Source of the DNA: Prorocentrum cordatum
Lineage: Eukaryota; Sar; Dinophyceae; Prorocentrales; Prorocentraceae
Direction of reading: 5' to 3'
Length of the DNA: 25,000 nt
Assembly: GCA_963575745.1 (NCBI GenBank)
Contig: CAUYUJ010000692.1
Coordinates: 465,001 to 490,000 of the forward strand
The stretch's first letter is position 1, and each line of letters opens with the position of its first letter. Below the pieces are notes generated by a model, which saw nothing but the letters and a program-made list of their open reading frames with translations, made no database searches and had not been told where the DNA came from. Shown here one piece after another: positions 9,115 to 18,879 of this stretch. Both the position numbers and the translations under genes were made by a program.

Positions 9115-9134
9115 GTTCCAGAACGTTCTGGAAC
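9115..9134. promoter_or_regulatory. Perfect heat-shock-element-like palindrome
   Basis: GTTCCAGAACGTTCTGGAAC is a perfect 20-bp palindrome. It consists of four alternating 5-bp units TTCnnGAAnnTTCnnGAA, the textbook binding pattern of eukaryotic heat-shock factor. Partial GAAC units follow at 9131 and 9161. No convincing gene start lies beside it, so it may be fortuitous. Confidence 0.35.
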
Positions 9135-9470
9135 GCTCTCGGGGCGCCCCAGATCGCTTTGGAACGGCCGCTGCGCCCGATGCGTCTTCCAGACACGCCA
9201 GTTGCCAGGCACCATATTTTACGCAGGATCCGAATTTATCCCGGTTCCTGCTTCGTGCTACCTGGGACTGTCTCAAATATATTCGGTGTGAGCATTTGGT
9301 CTTGGGGCGGGTCCCACGGTCCGGGACACGTTTCGTGGGGTTTGGGTTCTCTTCCCTGCCGCGTCGCACCCGCGTCTCCTTCGCCTCCCTCCTCTCCTTC
9401 TCCTTCTCTTGCGCACGCACCAGACAATCAGACACAAGCGAACAGGCTGTCACATGCGCGTGCAAAGAGC
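9135..9470. other. Unassigned stretch
   Basis: No supported gene. Open frames here do not resemble a known protein, and the C/T-rich portion near 9370-9415 is low complexity. Confidence 0.4.
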
Positions 9471-9712
9471 ACGCGCACGCAGCACACACAGAACACATAC
9501 TGCACACACAGCACACAAGCACACACTTAAGCCCTAGCAGACACACACACACACACACCACACAACGCTAGTAGACACCTGGCGCATTCAGCGCATTACA
9601 CACAAGACGCACGCAGCACAAACACTGCAACCACGTTGAGACACACGTCCACATACAGCCGCACACGCATCACACACATACACCATATACGCCATACACA
9701 AGACATACGTGT
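9471..9712. repeat. CA-rich microsatellite region
   Basis: Interrupted CA repeats occur, with the purest run near 9540-9560 (ACACACACACACACACAC). Further CACA/CATA variants extend to about 9705. The region directly precedes the ~80-bp satellite. Confidence 0.8.
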
Positions 9713-9716
9713 AGGA

Positions 9717-10890
9717 TTCGCAGGGCTTGGGAGGAGTGGCATTTTCTCGACACCACAGGGGGGCACAGCTGTTGTACGCTGGAGGTGGGGGCGCTACCCG
9801 TCGTACGCTCGCAAAGCGCGGAAGGCGGGATACTTTCTCGACGCCGCATTGGGGGGGCTGGAGGTGGGGGCGCTATCCGTAGTACGCTCGCACAGCGCGG
9901 CAGGCGTGGCAGTTTCTCAACGCCACAAGGGGGTGCCCTGGAGGTGGGGGGCACTACCCGTCGTACGCTCGCAAAGCGTGGCAGGCGTGGACTTTACCGA
10001 GACCACAGAAAGTGGGTGCGCAAAGGGTTGGAGCGCTATCCGCCGCACCCTCGCAAAGCATGGCAAGCGTGCCAGTTTCTCGTTTCTCTACACCGCAGGG
10101 GTTTCGCTGGAGGTGGGGGCACTACCCGTCGCACGCTCGAAAAAAAAACGTGGCAGGCGTAGCAGTTCCTCGACACCGCAGGGGTTGCGCTAGAGGTGGA
10201 GGCGCTATCCGTCGTACGCTCGCAAAGGGTGGCAGGAATGGGAATTGCTCGATGTTACAAGGGGTGCGATGTAGATCCGGGGCGCTAGTTATCCGTCGTG
10301 CGCCCGCAAAGAGTGGCCGGCGTGGTAGTTTCTCGACACCGCAGGGGTTGCGCTACGCTCGCAAAGCGTGGCAGGACAGGGAGCTTCTCGACGCCACAGG
10401 GGTAAGACGGACGTGGGGGCGCTATGCGTCGTACGCTCGCAAAGCGTGGCAGGCGTAGCACATTCTCGGCACCGCAGGGGTTTCGCTGGAGGTGGAGGCG
10501 CTATTCGTCGTACGCTTGCAAAGCGTGGCATGAGTGGCAGTTTCTACACGCCACAAGGGGTGCGATGTAGATGGGGGCGCTAGTTCTCCGTCGTCTGCTC
10601 GCATAGTGTGGCAGGCGTCGCAGTTTCTCGACACCGCAAGGGTTGCGCTGGAGGTGGGAGGCTATCCGTCGCTCGCTCGCAGCGCGTGGCAGGACTGGGA
10701 TTTTCTCGACGCCGCAAGGGGGTGAGCTGGAGGTGGGGGCGCCATGCGTCGTACGCACGCAAAACGTGGCAGGAGTGGGAGCTTCTCAGCGCGACATTGG
10801 GGTTGCGCTGGGGGTGGGGGCGCTATGCGTCGTACGCTCGCGAAGCGTGGCAGGCGTGGCACTTTCGCGACACCGCAGGGGGCGCGGAAC
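9717..10890 (+). repeat. ~80-bp satellite array, about 13 copies
   Basis: The unit includes GGCGCTATCCGTCGTACGCT, then CGCAAAGCGTGGCAGGCGTG, then CAGTTTCTCGACACCGCAGG, GGTTGCGCTGGAGGTGGG. Unit starts (GGCGCTA or variant) fall near 9790, 9868, 9949, 10031, 10118, 10202, 10281, 10418, 10498, 10577, 10660, 10738 and 10819, with a partial copy before the first and a truncated one near 10351. Units are divergent but clearly homologous. A larger period of 296 bp shows where ACAAGGGGTGCGATGTAGAT recurs at 10257 and 10553, each followed by GGCGCTAGTT. Open frames through the array (RRTLAKRGRRGSFSTPQG-like) arise because the repeat lacks stops and are not evidence of a protein. Confidence 0.9.
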
Positions 10891-10940
10891 ACTTTTGACG
10901 GAACGGTGCGCGTGCACTGCGTTTTTCCGCGCGCGTGGGC

Positions 10941-11588
10941 ATGGAGGTGGGATGCACCGCCAATGCGTCCAAGAGCAAGAGCTTCATCCGGAAGCGGAAG
11001 GCCACCATCATTAGTTTAATGCTAGAAAGAAACGACAAGGACAGGTGCGACGGATACGCTCCAGGAGAGATGTCCCGCCCGCGCAATGCGCCCACCGGAA
11101 TCTGGTTGCAGGCGCGCAAGTTCGAGAAGCAAAGCTCGGACGTTGCCGCCGCTCTCATCAACTCTTTTGGATTCCAGAGAGAGAAAGCGATCGGTCTGTT
11201 TTGCTTCCCGCTCATGGATGCGCGCGCGCAGTGCGCCGGCTTAACGGCATGGGCGCGCGCTCGCGCACGGGCGCATCTGGGCGCCATCGCTTCGCAGGGC
11301 CAGGCGATCTGCGCCGGGGTGACCGTCGACTGCGCGCAGGGCGCGGGCGTTGTCGGACCGGGGGACAGAGGGGATAACTGGCGGCGTCACCTCTACGCGT
11401 TGCTCAGCAGAACCGCTTGCATGAGCGATATGCTCTTGCTTCGACCGCCGCCGAAGGGGGTCTTCCAGAAAGGCCCGCGCCCATCCGCGCTCAAAGCCCC
11501 CCGGAAGTTCGACGAGCACGTGGCCGAGGAGACGCTGGAGTCCGAGGTCCTCGCCCACGAGCGCCAGTGGATCTTGCCAGCGGCGTGA
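10941..11588 (+). CDS. Unrecognised open frame, possible exon
   Basis: An ATG at 10941 opens a 215-residue frame ending at TGA 11586-11588. I do not recognise the product. It is basic near its N-terminus (KSKSFIRKRK). A Lys/Asp-rich stretch follows, then WLQARKFEKQSSDVAAALIN near 11103. An Ala/Arg low-complexity segment lies in the middle (ARARARAH), and the acidic end is FDEHVAEETLESEVLAHERQ. Several parts use GC-ending codons and mixed amino acids unlike the surrounding low-complexity frames. It follows the satellite array by about 50 bp. It could equally be an internal exon of a spliced gene or a mobile-element fragment. I see no signal peptide or membrane segment. Confidence 0.35.
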   Translation: MEVGCTANASKSKSFIRKRKATIISLMLERNDKDRCDGYAPGEMSRPRNAPTGIWLQARKFEKQSSDVAAALINSFGFQREKAIGLFCFPLMDARAQCAGLTAWARARARAHLGAIASQGQAICAGVTVDCAQGAGVVGPGDRGDNWRRHLYALLSRTACMSDMLLLRPPPKGVFQKGPRPSALKAPRKFDEHVAEETLESEVLAHERQWILPAA

Positions 11589-13200
11589 GGTCGTTGGAAT
11601 TCACGAGCCCGCGCGCCTCTCAGTGGCCGTGGAGGCGGGCGGGGCCGCGCGCGCTCTGGGCGGCCCCAGCAGGGGGGCCCGCGCTGCTCTGGCGGAGCGG
11701 CGCGCCGGAGTCTTTCCGACGAAGGCAGCGCCGCCCGGCCGCGCGGGCGTCGCGGTGCTCGCGCCGCCCGCCAGTCTCGTTTTTAATGCCAGCCGCGGCC
11801 GAGATATTTTCCCTCGAAGGGCGCTCTCGCTGTCTTCATGCTGGCGGTTTATGATTGCTCGCCATTCGCTCGCGCGCGCAGCGCGGAGACTCTCCGTCGA
11901 TGAGGCGCAGGGGGAGACGCGGGAATTGCCGATCTGCGGGGGGGGGGGCGGGGCGAGGGGGGGGAGTGCGATGGGGGGGGGGGGGGGGGGCGAGATCACT
12001 CTTGGCCGCTCCAGGAACGGCCCTCGGCCGCCACCTCGCATTCTGCCTTGCCGACGGGAACGGGGGGCGGGAGGTTCAGGGGGCGGCGCGTTGGATTGCA
12101 GCGCGCGACGGATTCTCATTGCGTCTGGATGCCACGCGCATGCAAAGCGATTGCGCGAGGATTAAAATATGCACGCGGGGTTCCTCGGTAGCGCAATGGA
12201 ATGGGGGGGGCGCCCCTCGGCGCGCGACGCTAAACCAGGTCCTGCGAAACCGGGTCCTGCCAGCGCTTAAATGTCGGATGGCGCCCGTTGCGCGCCCTCG
12301 CCGACGCGCGCCGGGCCCGCCCCGGGCCCGCGGTCGGCGCGCGCGTCCTTGCCTGGGGGCGAAGGCGCTCGCGCCGATCCCGGGCCCTGGACGGGCTTGG
12401 CCCGGCTTGGCCACGTCCTGTGCGCGCGCAGTCAACCCGGGCAGTAAAGGCGATCGATTTCCCCAGGGTGCCCGTGCATCTTTGCCTCTTCGGTCATCGT
12501 CGGTCCAGCCTCAACTTCAGTTTATGGCCAGCCCCGCTCCAAGAGCTTCGGCATGGGCGCCCAAGGCCTCTGCGTCCTCGCCGCGCGCCCCGACTGCGCG
12601 GGCTGACTGCGCGCGCCCAGCAGCCCGCTGCAAGTTGCGCCACTCCGCCAGCGCAGCAGCGCAGCGCGAAGGGAGCTGAAGCGACGACGCGAAGTGGAGC
12701 TTCCTTTGGGGCCCCCTCTGGCATTGAAGCGACCTTGCCACGCAGCAAATGCGCGTTCCTACAAATCACGACCTGCACGGGGCATGCTGATCGATAAAAA
12801 GGACGCCCACGGGTCTCCACGCATTCCCAGGGACCGGTTTTTCATGTCGAATCGTTTGTCGACGGCCCCAGGGCCCGGAGAAGGCCCCCGAAGCCCGAAC
12901 GCGATGAAACGCAGCGTGTTCTTCGCGAAGAAAGGATGGCTGCGTCGTTGAGTTTGGCACCCTTCAGGCGTGCGCATTTTCCCAGCGACCGCCATCGAGG
13001 AACATGTCGGGCCATTCTGCCGCGAAGAATAATCGCGCGGAGCCGAAACATCCGCGGGGAATGGGCGTCCGAACGATGGCAAGTGACGCCCTCGCACGCT
13101 CTCCACGCCAGCAGCGCACAACGCGCGGGGCCGCCCCCCCCCTGCTCATGGCGCGCGTTTTTGGCGGTCACCTTCTCGCGGCCTTCTGACTGAGGTTAGA
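11589..13200. other. Very GC-rich unassigned stretch
   Basis: Long Ala/Arg/Pro/Gly-rich frames exist on both strands, but none shows a recognisable domain. G homopolymers are present at about 11938-11948 and 11975-11990. A tRNA-like GGTAGCGCAATGGAA at 12187 lacks a matching T-arm. I see no supported gene or RNA. Confidence 0.4.
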
Positions 13201-13232
13201 ACGCGCGTGGTCACAGAGCGTCCTTCCGTCGC

Positions 13233-13385
13233 TGGGCCCCCCCCCCCTCTCCCTCCTCCTCCTCTTCCCCCGTCCCCCCCCCCGCCCCTCCTCTCACCTT
13301 TTCCTCCTCCCTCGTCCTCCTGCCCCCTCTCTCCTCGTCGTCTCTCCCCCTCTTTCCCGCCCCCATCCCTCCTGCGCTTTCCTCT
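13233..13385. repeat. C/T-rich pyrimidine tract
   Basis: Runs of C and CTC/CCT dominate the plus strand (for example CCCCCCCCCCTCTCCCTCCT at 13238). Low-complexity DNA. It lies upstream of the open frame beginning near 13474. Confidence 0.65.
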
Positions 13386-13473
13386 CGGTGCGAGGTGCCA
13401 CTGCGGCCGCCGCCGGGGCAGTTCGCCTTCCCGGTGAGGCTCCGAGCGAGGGGCCAGAGCCGTTCCGTGGAGG

Positions 13474-14259
13474 GTGCCGAGAACAAGCGGGCCCGCCAGC
13501 ATCGGGCGAGGGCAACGCGGTGCAGCGGAGCGCCAGCAGGATGGGAGGCGTCGAGCCCGATCTTCCCCGAGCGGCCCCAGGTCGGAGCGCAGGCGCAGGA
13601 GCGCGCGAAGGAGAAGAGGAGAAAATGGATCAGCAAGGCGCGTCTTCGAGAAGGCGCCGCAGGAACCGAGCCAGGTTGAAGGGGCCGATGGACGTCAACT
13701 GGATCTGCATGAGGGCGGCGCGCGGGCGGAGGCGCTGCCCGAGGCGCCGTCCATCCCAAAGCTGAGCTACCTGGGCGGCCGCGCGAGGGCTCGGCGCGAC
13801 TTGGCGAGCGAGGGCGGCGGTGAGGACGAGGCGCAGGTCGAGAGCCAGTCCGAGGAGGAAGTGATCTACGCGGATGAGTTCGCGGGTGAGCACTCGTGGA
13901 ACCAGGTGCTGGCGGCCGACAGGGCGGCGGCCTTCATGTGGGAGCAGGTGCAGGACAGTCGCAGGCTCGACAGCGACGCGGTCATCGGCGCCATCAGGGG
14001 CAAGGGCGTGAAAGGGGAGAGATGCGAGCAGCAGCTGCAGGGGAAGGAGTCGCGAAAAGTCCCCAGCGGTAGTGTTGGAGATTTGGACAGCTCTAGACAA
14101 CCGGCCTCCGCGTCTGGATCTCCTTATAGATTCGGGGACTTCCTGAAGCAGCTGGGGCGCGAGCTCGTCTTCGAGGCGGGCGCAGGCGTCGCCGTGGAGG
14201 GTTGCGACCGCTGGGCGTCGACGCCCTTCGCAGCAGGGAGTATGGCCAGCACGGCCTGA
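13474..14259 (+). CDS. Unrecognised acidic open frame, possible exon
   Basis: One frame stays open to a TGA at 14257-14259. It has no in-frame ATG early on: the nominal start is GTG, and the first ATG is at 13936, inside the best part. This suggests an internal exon or loss of the true start. The N-terminal third is Arg/Ser-rich low complexity. From about 13755 it becomes protein-like: SIPKLSYLGGRARARRDLAS, then an acidic stretch (ESQSEEEVIYADEFAGEHSW), WNQVLAADRAAAFMWEQVQD, and near the end YRFGDFLKQLGRELVFEAGA. The acidic and amphipathic character is clear, but I recognise no family. Near 14240 another frame reads REYGQHGLNNMVSRPG, so a frameshift or splice near the end is possible. Confidence 0.4.
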   Translation: MPRTSGPASIGRGQRGAAERQQDGRRRARSSPSGPRSERRRRSARRRRGENGSARRVFEKAPQEPSQVEGADGRQLDLHEGGARAEALPEAPSIPKLSYLGGRARARRDLASEGGGEDEAQVESQSEEEVIYADEFAGEHSWNQVLAADRAAAFMWEQVQDSRRLDSDAVIGAIRGKGVKGERCEQQLQGKESRKVPSGSVGDLDSSRQPASASGSPYRFGDFLKQLGRELVFEAGAGVAVEGCDRWASTPFAAGSMASTA

Positions 14260-14795
14260 ACAACATGGTGTCGCGTCCTGGAGTTTCGGCTTCAGTGAGT
14301 CGCAAGGCCTGAGGGCCTCGGGGGGAGTTGCAGCTTCGAGAGTTCTCGTCGGGCCCCCCCTTCAGCATCGTTTCGGGCCCTGTGTCCGCCTGCCGTCCCG
14401 TCGGCGCTCAGGGAGCTGCAGATCTTTCCTCGGCCTGGTCGGCGCGTGCGCCGTGAGTCGGCAAGGCCCGCAGAAAGACCCGCGGTCGCATGGTCGCTAC
14501 CCTCGCTACCCAGCGCATTATTCCCTCCTTCTCCTTGTCTATCCCCCCTCCTCCTCCTTTTCCGCGCCTAGTTGGCGGATTGTGCGCCCGCGCTCTGCGG
14601 CCGCTGGCGCAGCCAGAGCGCGCCGCCGCCGCGGCGCGGGGCGCCCGCCGCGTTCGCTCGCGCCGCGCCCGCCTCTCCCGGCGCTCTGCCGCGGCATCTT
14701 TGCGCGCGGCGCGTCGCGGGCAAGTGCGAGTGCGCGCCCGCGGCGGTCGTCGAACCGTTTGTTTTTTTGTGTGTCTGTTGTGTTGCTTTTTTGCC
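14260..14795. other. GC-rich unassigned stretch
   Basis: No supported gene or RNA. Frames are Ala/Arg/Pro-rich on both strands. The stretch ends in a T/G-rich segment (GTTTGTTTTTTTGTGTGTCTG at about 14757). Confidence 0.4.
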
Positions 14796-14800
14796 GTTGC

Positions 14801-14853
14801 CGCCCCCCCCCCCCCCCCGCCCCCCCCCCGCCCCCGCCCCCCCCCCCCCCCCT
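14801..14853. repeat. C homopolymer cluster
   Basis: Three or more runs of 9-17 C separated by single G residues make this strand a strong i-motif candidate, with the minus strand a G-quadruplex candidate. The polyproline frames are artefacts. Confidence 0.85.
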
Positions 14854-15119
14854 CCGCCATCCTGCTCCTCCTGCCGCCGTTTGGGGTCCCAGGAGGGCGC
14901 GGCGGCGTACGCAGAGACCGAACATCATATTTCCACCCGCATGATCTGTCAGGTTTCGGATGAACCACAGGTTGCTGGTGGCCATCATGGCGGCGGGGGC
15001 CCGCCTCCAATGCAAGCTGGAGACATGTTCGAGACCGATGGGGGCAGAACAAGATCAGCCTACACTGCTGCCGCATGTTTGGCGACGTGGGCATTTCGAC
15101 CCCCTCTCCGCACCCAGAC

Positions 15120-15780
15120 GAGATCGGCAGGCGGATATCAATCTGGCGTGCGAGAAATTTGGTTGCGCGACACTAGTGGGCATGGGATCTCGAGCTGACC
15201 GCAGAGCCCAGCAACGGAGATTGGAAGAACGGTGGCAGATTCAAGCGGGCTGGAAGCCAGGTCAGATGACGAATCGCGCGGCTGGGATGACGATGACCTT
15301 TTGGGAAAAGATCAAGCAGCGCCACCTTAGACGAGTGGGCGTGCCAGGACCTGAATTGGCTGGCCGCGGGTTTTCTGCTCGACTATATCAGTATTTGATT
15401 TCATGTTCATTGGAGTATATGTTCCACCGGAAGTGAAGACCAACCAGGAGGGCAGGCAGCATGATCGAACGGTTCGAGCACTGGTGGAATGGGTGGCGGG
15501 CATTCTTGCACGAACACCTGGCAGATCGATCCTCGATGCATGGATCTCAACGACGGCATGGGGATACCGGCGCCGCCCCCCGCGATTAGAATGGAAACCC
15601 CCGCTATACATGAGGACGGCGAGCGCGTCGCACACCTAGCGGGGCAGCTTGTGCGAGAGCTACCGGAGGCACATTACTTAACGGCGGTGACGGCACAACA
15701 TGGACAATCTCTTTTGGTACGGAATTGGAGATGTGGAGAGCCTCATTGATTCTGTGCCCGCCGACCTCTTTGTATTATAG
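15120..15780 (+). pseudogene. Endonuclease (EEP-type) domain of the LINE remnant
   Basis: In an active LINE this domain nicks the target DNA to prime reverse transcription. Visible pieces are WKPGQMTNRAAGMTMTF near 15250-15305, HLRRVGVPGPELAGRGF near 15330, FIGVYVPPEVKTNQEG near 15406, VRALVEWVAGILARTPGRS near 15470, and then, after a frame change, MDLNDGMGI near 15540 and VRELPEAHYLTAVT near 15650. These correspond to the conserved blocks of the endonuclease/exonuclease/phosphatase fold, including an N-D pair in DLNDG. At least two frame changes break the domain, so no working nuclease could be made from this copy as it stands. Confidence 0.65.
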
Positions 15781-16839
15781 TAGCGCGGGTGTTCTACGCC
15801 CGCTATCGCGACGATTGCAGGCCATGCCGATGAAGGCTAAGAGGGGCCACCAGTTCGAACGCGCGCAATTTCGGCTCCTTGCTTGGTCGCAGACACAGAG
15901 GGCGGCAAAGGCGCGACTACGATGGGATCGCAACGAGCTGATGAACGCATTCCACGGAGCGCCCGAGAGAGATGAGTACATCAACGCCGCGAAGAGAGCC
16001 GCCTCGTTGCAGCGGAGGAGTTGATGCGGGAATTGACTATGCGGACGCTGCCAGACGCGCTGTGGGCGCAACTGGAAGGGGTAATGATGGGGGAGGCTGC
16101 GGGTTAGTTCTGGCTGATCAAGCTGCAGGCCCACGACGAGCGGAGACGCAGACGCATTCACATGGGCGTGCGCTCCTCCATCGGCGACAGGAGCTACGAA
16201 TGGCACTCAGCACGGCGAGTTCTTGCACACAAGAGGTTGACGCCAACCCACATTGTGGCCCCATCATCTCCGAAGAAGCCCGAGTCTCCCAAGAGCTTGG
16301 ACAGCTGACTCGACATATGAGGAGGGAACGCGCGCTTGAATGGGAGGCCTTCCAGGATGGGTCAAAAAATGAGATGTGGGACATGTGGCGACAGAGAAAC
16401 TTGCACGACGTGCACCGATTGGCGTTAAGGGCGTTGGGGGGCAAACGTGGAACAAAACGGAGGCCTCTGCTTGCCGCGCAGGTGGCGCCGCCATCGGTTC
16501 AGGAATGGACAGATCAGCTTGCCGAGCCAGTAAGTGAGGGAGGTATGCGGGCGACTTTAGTGCTTTCTTGGATTCAGTGCGCACGAGCACGCGTGAACGA
16601 AGATATCATGCCTGGTTTTGTTCCTAGGTTAGATGAGCGGCAACGCAAGAAAGTGCAGGCAGCTGTTGCAGGACCTGAGAGGTGGGCCTTGCGGGCCCCC
16701 AAAAAGGAAAGCGGTCCCGTGCTGGGCCGCCCCATGTGGAGTTTTGGGCTACTTTGTTGGTCCCACCCACGGTGGCCTCGTTTGAAAGCAGAGGAGTTGG
16801 CGCCGCAGCACCATTGATGTCGGCTCTTTTTTTCCGATC

Positions 16840-17485
16840 CCATCTGGAGGATGCCTGTCTGCGCATGCGCACTGGTTTGCGAATTTCTGTTTCTTGGCGC
16901 TCTAGTCAACGCGTGTCCTGGCCCAACAAAATGGATGGCACCAGTTTTGGGGGGGCGGCGTCGGGGCTGCGAACTATCCACCTCCTCCCTCCTCTCGGCA
17001 AGGGCTGGTTCTCCACTTGCTCCGAAAACCCAGAGATGCCCCCCCAAGCGCTGAGCTTCCTGCCGCACCGGTGCAAGGAAAATGCCATCGCCAATGCGCG
17101 CATCATGATGCGGAGGATCCGTCGTGCTGACCGCTTGGGCCTCGTGCGCCTGCATGACCTCGCGAATGCTGTCGCCGGTGTGAAGTGGACCGACATGCAC
17201 ATGGCAGCGCTTGAGGTCATGGAGGATGGGCTCGAGCGACTAGGATGCCAACACTTCGAGGAAGCAGCAGCTTGTTTTCAGTGCGGGGAGAGCCTTCGCT
17301 TTTTCAAGCCAGGCTGCGGCGGCCTGATGGGGGGTCCCTGCATTGCGCGCCAGGTTGTTCAGGCGTTCCAAACGGCCATCCAGGATCGGGGAAGAAAATT
17401 GGAGTCTTGGGGCGTGGACGGGGGTGAGCTTGTCGCGCAACGCCCAGTCCTGGATCGGGCAGTCTCTATGCCAATGGCATATTGA
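16840..17485 (+). pseudogene. Reverse-transcriptase domain (N-terminal half) of the LINE remnant
   Basis: This frame is open through much of the fingers/palm region. NKMDG, GLRTIHLLPPLGKGWF (about 16964-17010), LHDLANAVAGVKW (17150-17188) and CGGLMGGPCIARQVVQAF (about 17317-17370) match the block order of a LINE reverse transcriptase. The catalytic (F/Y)xDD box expected shortly after is not visible: the frame passes through SWGVDGGELVAQRPVLDRAV and stops at 17483-17485. The following segment resumes in another frame (LNVVPAGPHQGVREFAAM). Loss of the active-site block supports an inactive copy. Confidence 0.65.
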
Positions 17486-18229
17486 ATGTTGTACCCGCGG
17501 GGCCCCACCAGGGTGTGCGAGAGTTTGCAGCAATGAGCGAGCGAGCGAACTTCCTTTTGGATCCGGCCTTAGCGGTTGTCTGGGGCGGGGTCGGGGGCCC
17601 ATGCACGGGGCCTCCGCGTGCAAAGAGTTGCCTTCCCCGCCCTGCACTGCGCGCGCGCCGGATACTTGGGGGGGCGCATAGGACCAAACTGTAGCTACGC
17701 TGTTGAATTCCGCTATCGCAAGAAGGCGGTGGCGGCGGCTTTTTATTCCCTGGGGGCCTTCTGGCCCCTCCAACGAACACCGTGGAGAGTCAAACGAACT
17801 ATTTAAATGAGTTGCGTGCAGAACACCACCCCCCATTCTAATGACGCATGCGTCTGCTCACAGCAGCAGTGCACTGAATTAGATCATTCGCTAGCTAGGT
17901 ACGCGCGTCGAGCAATGAGAGGGGCTGCCCATGAGCAAGTCGACAGGAACAAAACACAGGTCATTGAGCACGGCGCCAGTCCTGGAGCACTGGCGCATGG
18001 CCCCCGCTTGCCTCGAGATGCGGGTGCGGCGCCTGAAGAGGATGCAGGCGATGGTCGCTCACCAGTGGAAAAACGGCCAGAGTCCCACCTCTCTGTTCGG
18101 CCACTTCCCGTTTGAGGAGGTGCCGACTTTGAGCGGGGGGCCAGTCTCGACAAAAAGCAAAGCAATGGGCGCATCAATGTGTCTCTGACGCACTCGAGGG
18201 CGTGGAAGGACTTGATGACGAGGGCGGGT

Positions 18230-18740
18230 ACTTGGGCACATGTGTACGTTGGGGGGGGGGGGGGGGCGCAGAAATTCACATATGAGGACGTAAAGCGCGA
18301 GTTTTTGATGCAGGGCTTCACTGCGCTACGAAAAGGGGTCCACGCGTCAGCTGCGCCGCCGCCAGGATGGAGGAGGGATCCGCTACCTACGCAGCCGGCA
18401 GCTACAGCAACTGAAACGGATGGTGGAGGAGGATGGCAATGCGGGCGTCGGACGGAGACGGGGGAGGAGTGCACATATTGCTTTGACACGTACAAGAGCG
18501 CTACACAGCATCGCATGGCAAAGCATGGGCAAAGAGGTACCTGGGCCAGGCTAGTGACTACGAGTGCCTGTCCCTTCTGCCTCACGGTTTTCAGTTGTCA
18601 AGACAGCGCGGCGGCACTCACTCTTGGGGGTCGCCCGAGGGGGCGGATGCGTCGAGCGGTCGCGTTTCTATGTGGGGGGGGGGGGGGGGCGTCTTCACCC
18701 CGAGCGAGTCGAGCGTCATCTCTGCGATCATAGGGCTCAA
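18230..18740 (+). pseudogene. C-terminal Cys/His (zinc-finger-like) part of the LINE remnant
   Basis: The segment reads PPPGWRRDPLPTQ, then WQCGRRTETGEECTYCFDTY followed by KSATQHRMAKHGQRG. This gives C-x9-C-x12-H-x4-H spacing, close to a C2H2 finger. A second CPFC-x12 half module follows near 18567, with its His side in the next frame. The order (conserved basic region VRRLKRMQ, PPGW, then paired fingers) matches what I remember of the C-termini of dinoflagellate LINE polyproteins. G homopolymers at 18248-18266 and 18674-18690 are likely sites of the frame changes, whether biological or assembly error. Confidence 0.55.
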
Positions 18741-18879
18741 ACATTCGAGCTTCTCCAGCAGCACCCCGATTCCGAGGCGCCCCTCTTCGCGATCCTTGCG
18801 GGCCTCGTTCCGAAACATCGAGAACGCTACCAGCATCGGGGCCGCCAGGTCTTTCCTCGCGCCCCCGAGCTTGGGCCTG

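Larger units (their letters stand above)
15040..18760 (+). mobile_element. Decayed LINE-type non-LTR retrotransposon
   Basis: Protein-like segments in the order endonuclease, linker, reverse transcriptase, Cys/His C-terminus run along the plus strand. They are distributed over frames that change about eight to ten times, with in-frame stops (for example TAA at 17804-17806). Endonuclease: ADINLACEKFGCATLVGMGS, HLRRVGVPGPELAGRGFSAR, DFMFIGVYVPPE-like, MDLNDGMGI. Linker: a long intact run from about 16130 to 16745 with RALEWEAFQDGSKNEMWDMW and PPSVQEWTDQLAEP. Reverse transcriptase: GLRTIHLLPPLGKGWF, LHDLANAVAGVKWTDMHMAA, GGLMGGPCIARQVVQAFQTA. C-terminal part: VEFRYRKKAVAAAFYSLGAF, HWRMAPACLEMRVRRLKRMQ, then a Cys/His module. 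I judge it an inactive copy. No poly(A) tail, target duplication or exact ends are visible, so the limits are approximate. Confidence 0.8.

Noticed and set aside
9785-10458. Arg/Gly-rich repeat proteins over the ~80-bp satellite
   Set aside because: Open frames exist in several registers, with unit-length variation breaking any constant protein repeat; this is satellite DNA.
12180-12260. Possible tRNA (GGTAGCGCAATGGAA resembles a D-arm)
   Set aside because: No T-arm GTTCGA-type box or acceptor stem pairs at the right distance.
11855-12679. 274-residue open frame in GC-rich DNA
   Set aside because: Ala/Arg/Gly/Pro-rich with G homopolymers; overlapping frames on both strands look equally open.
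14408-15094. Minus-strand 228-residue frame through the C homopolymers
   Set aside because: Gly/Arg low complexity created by the homopolymers, and it overlaps the start of the retrotransposon remnant.
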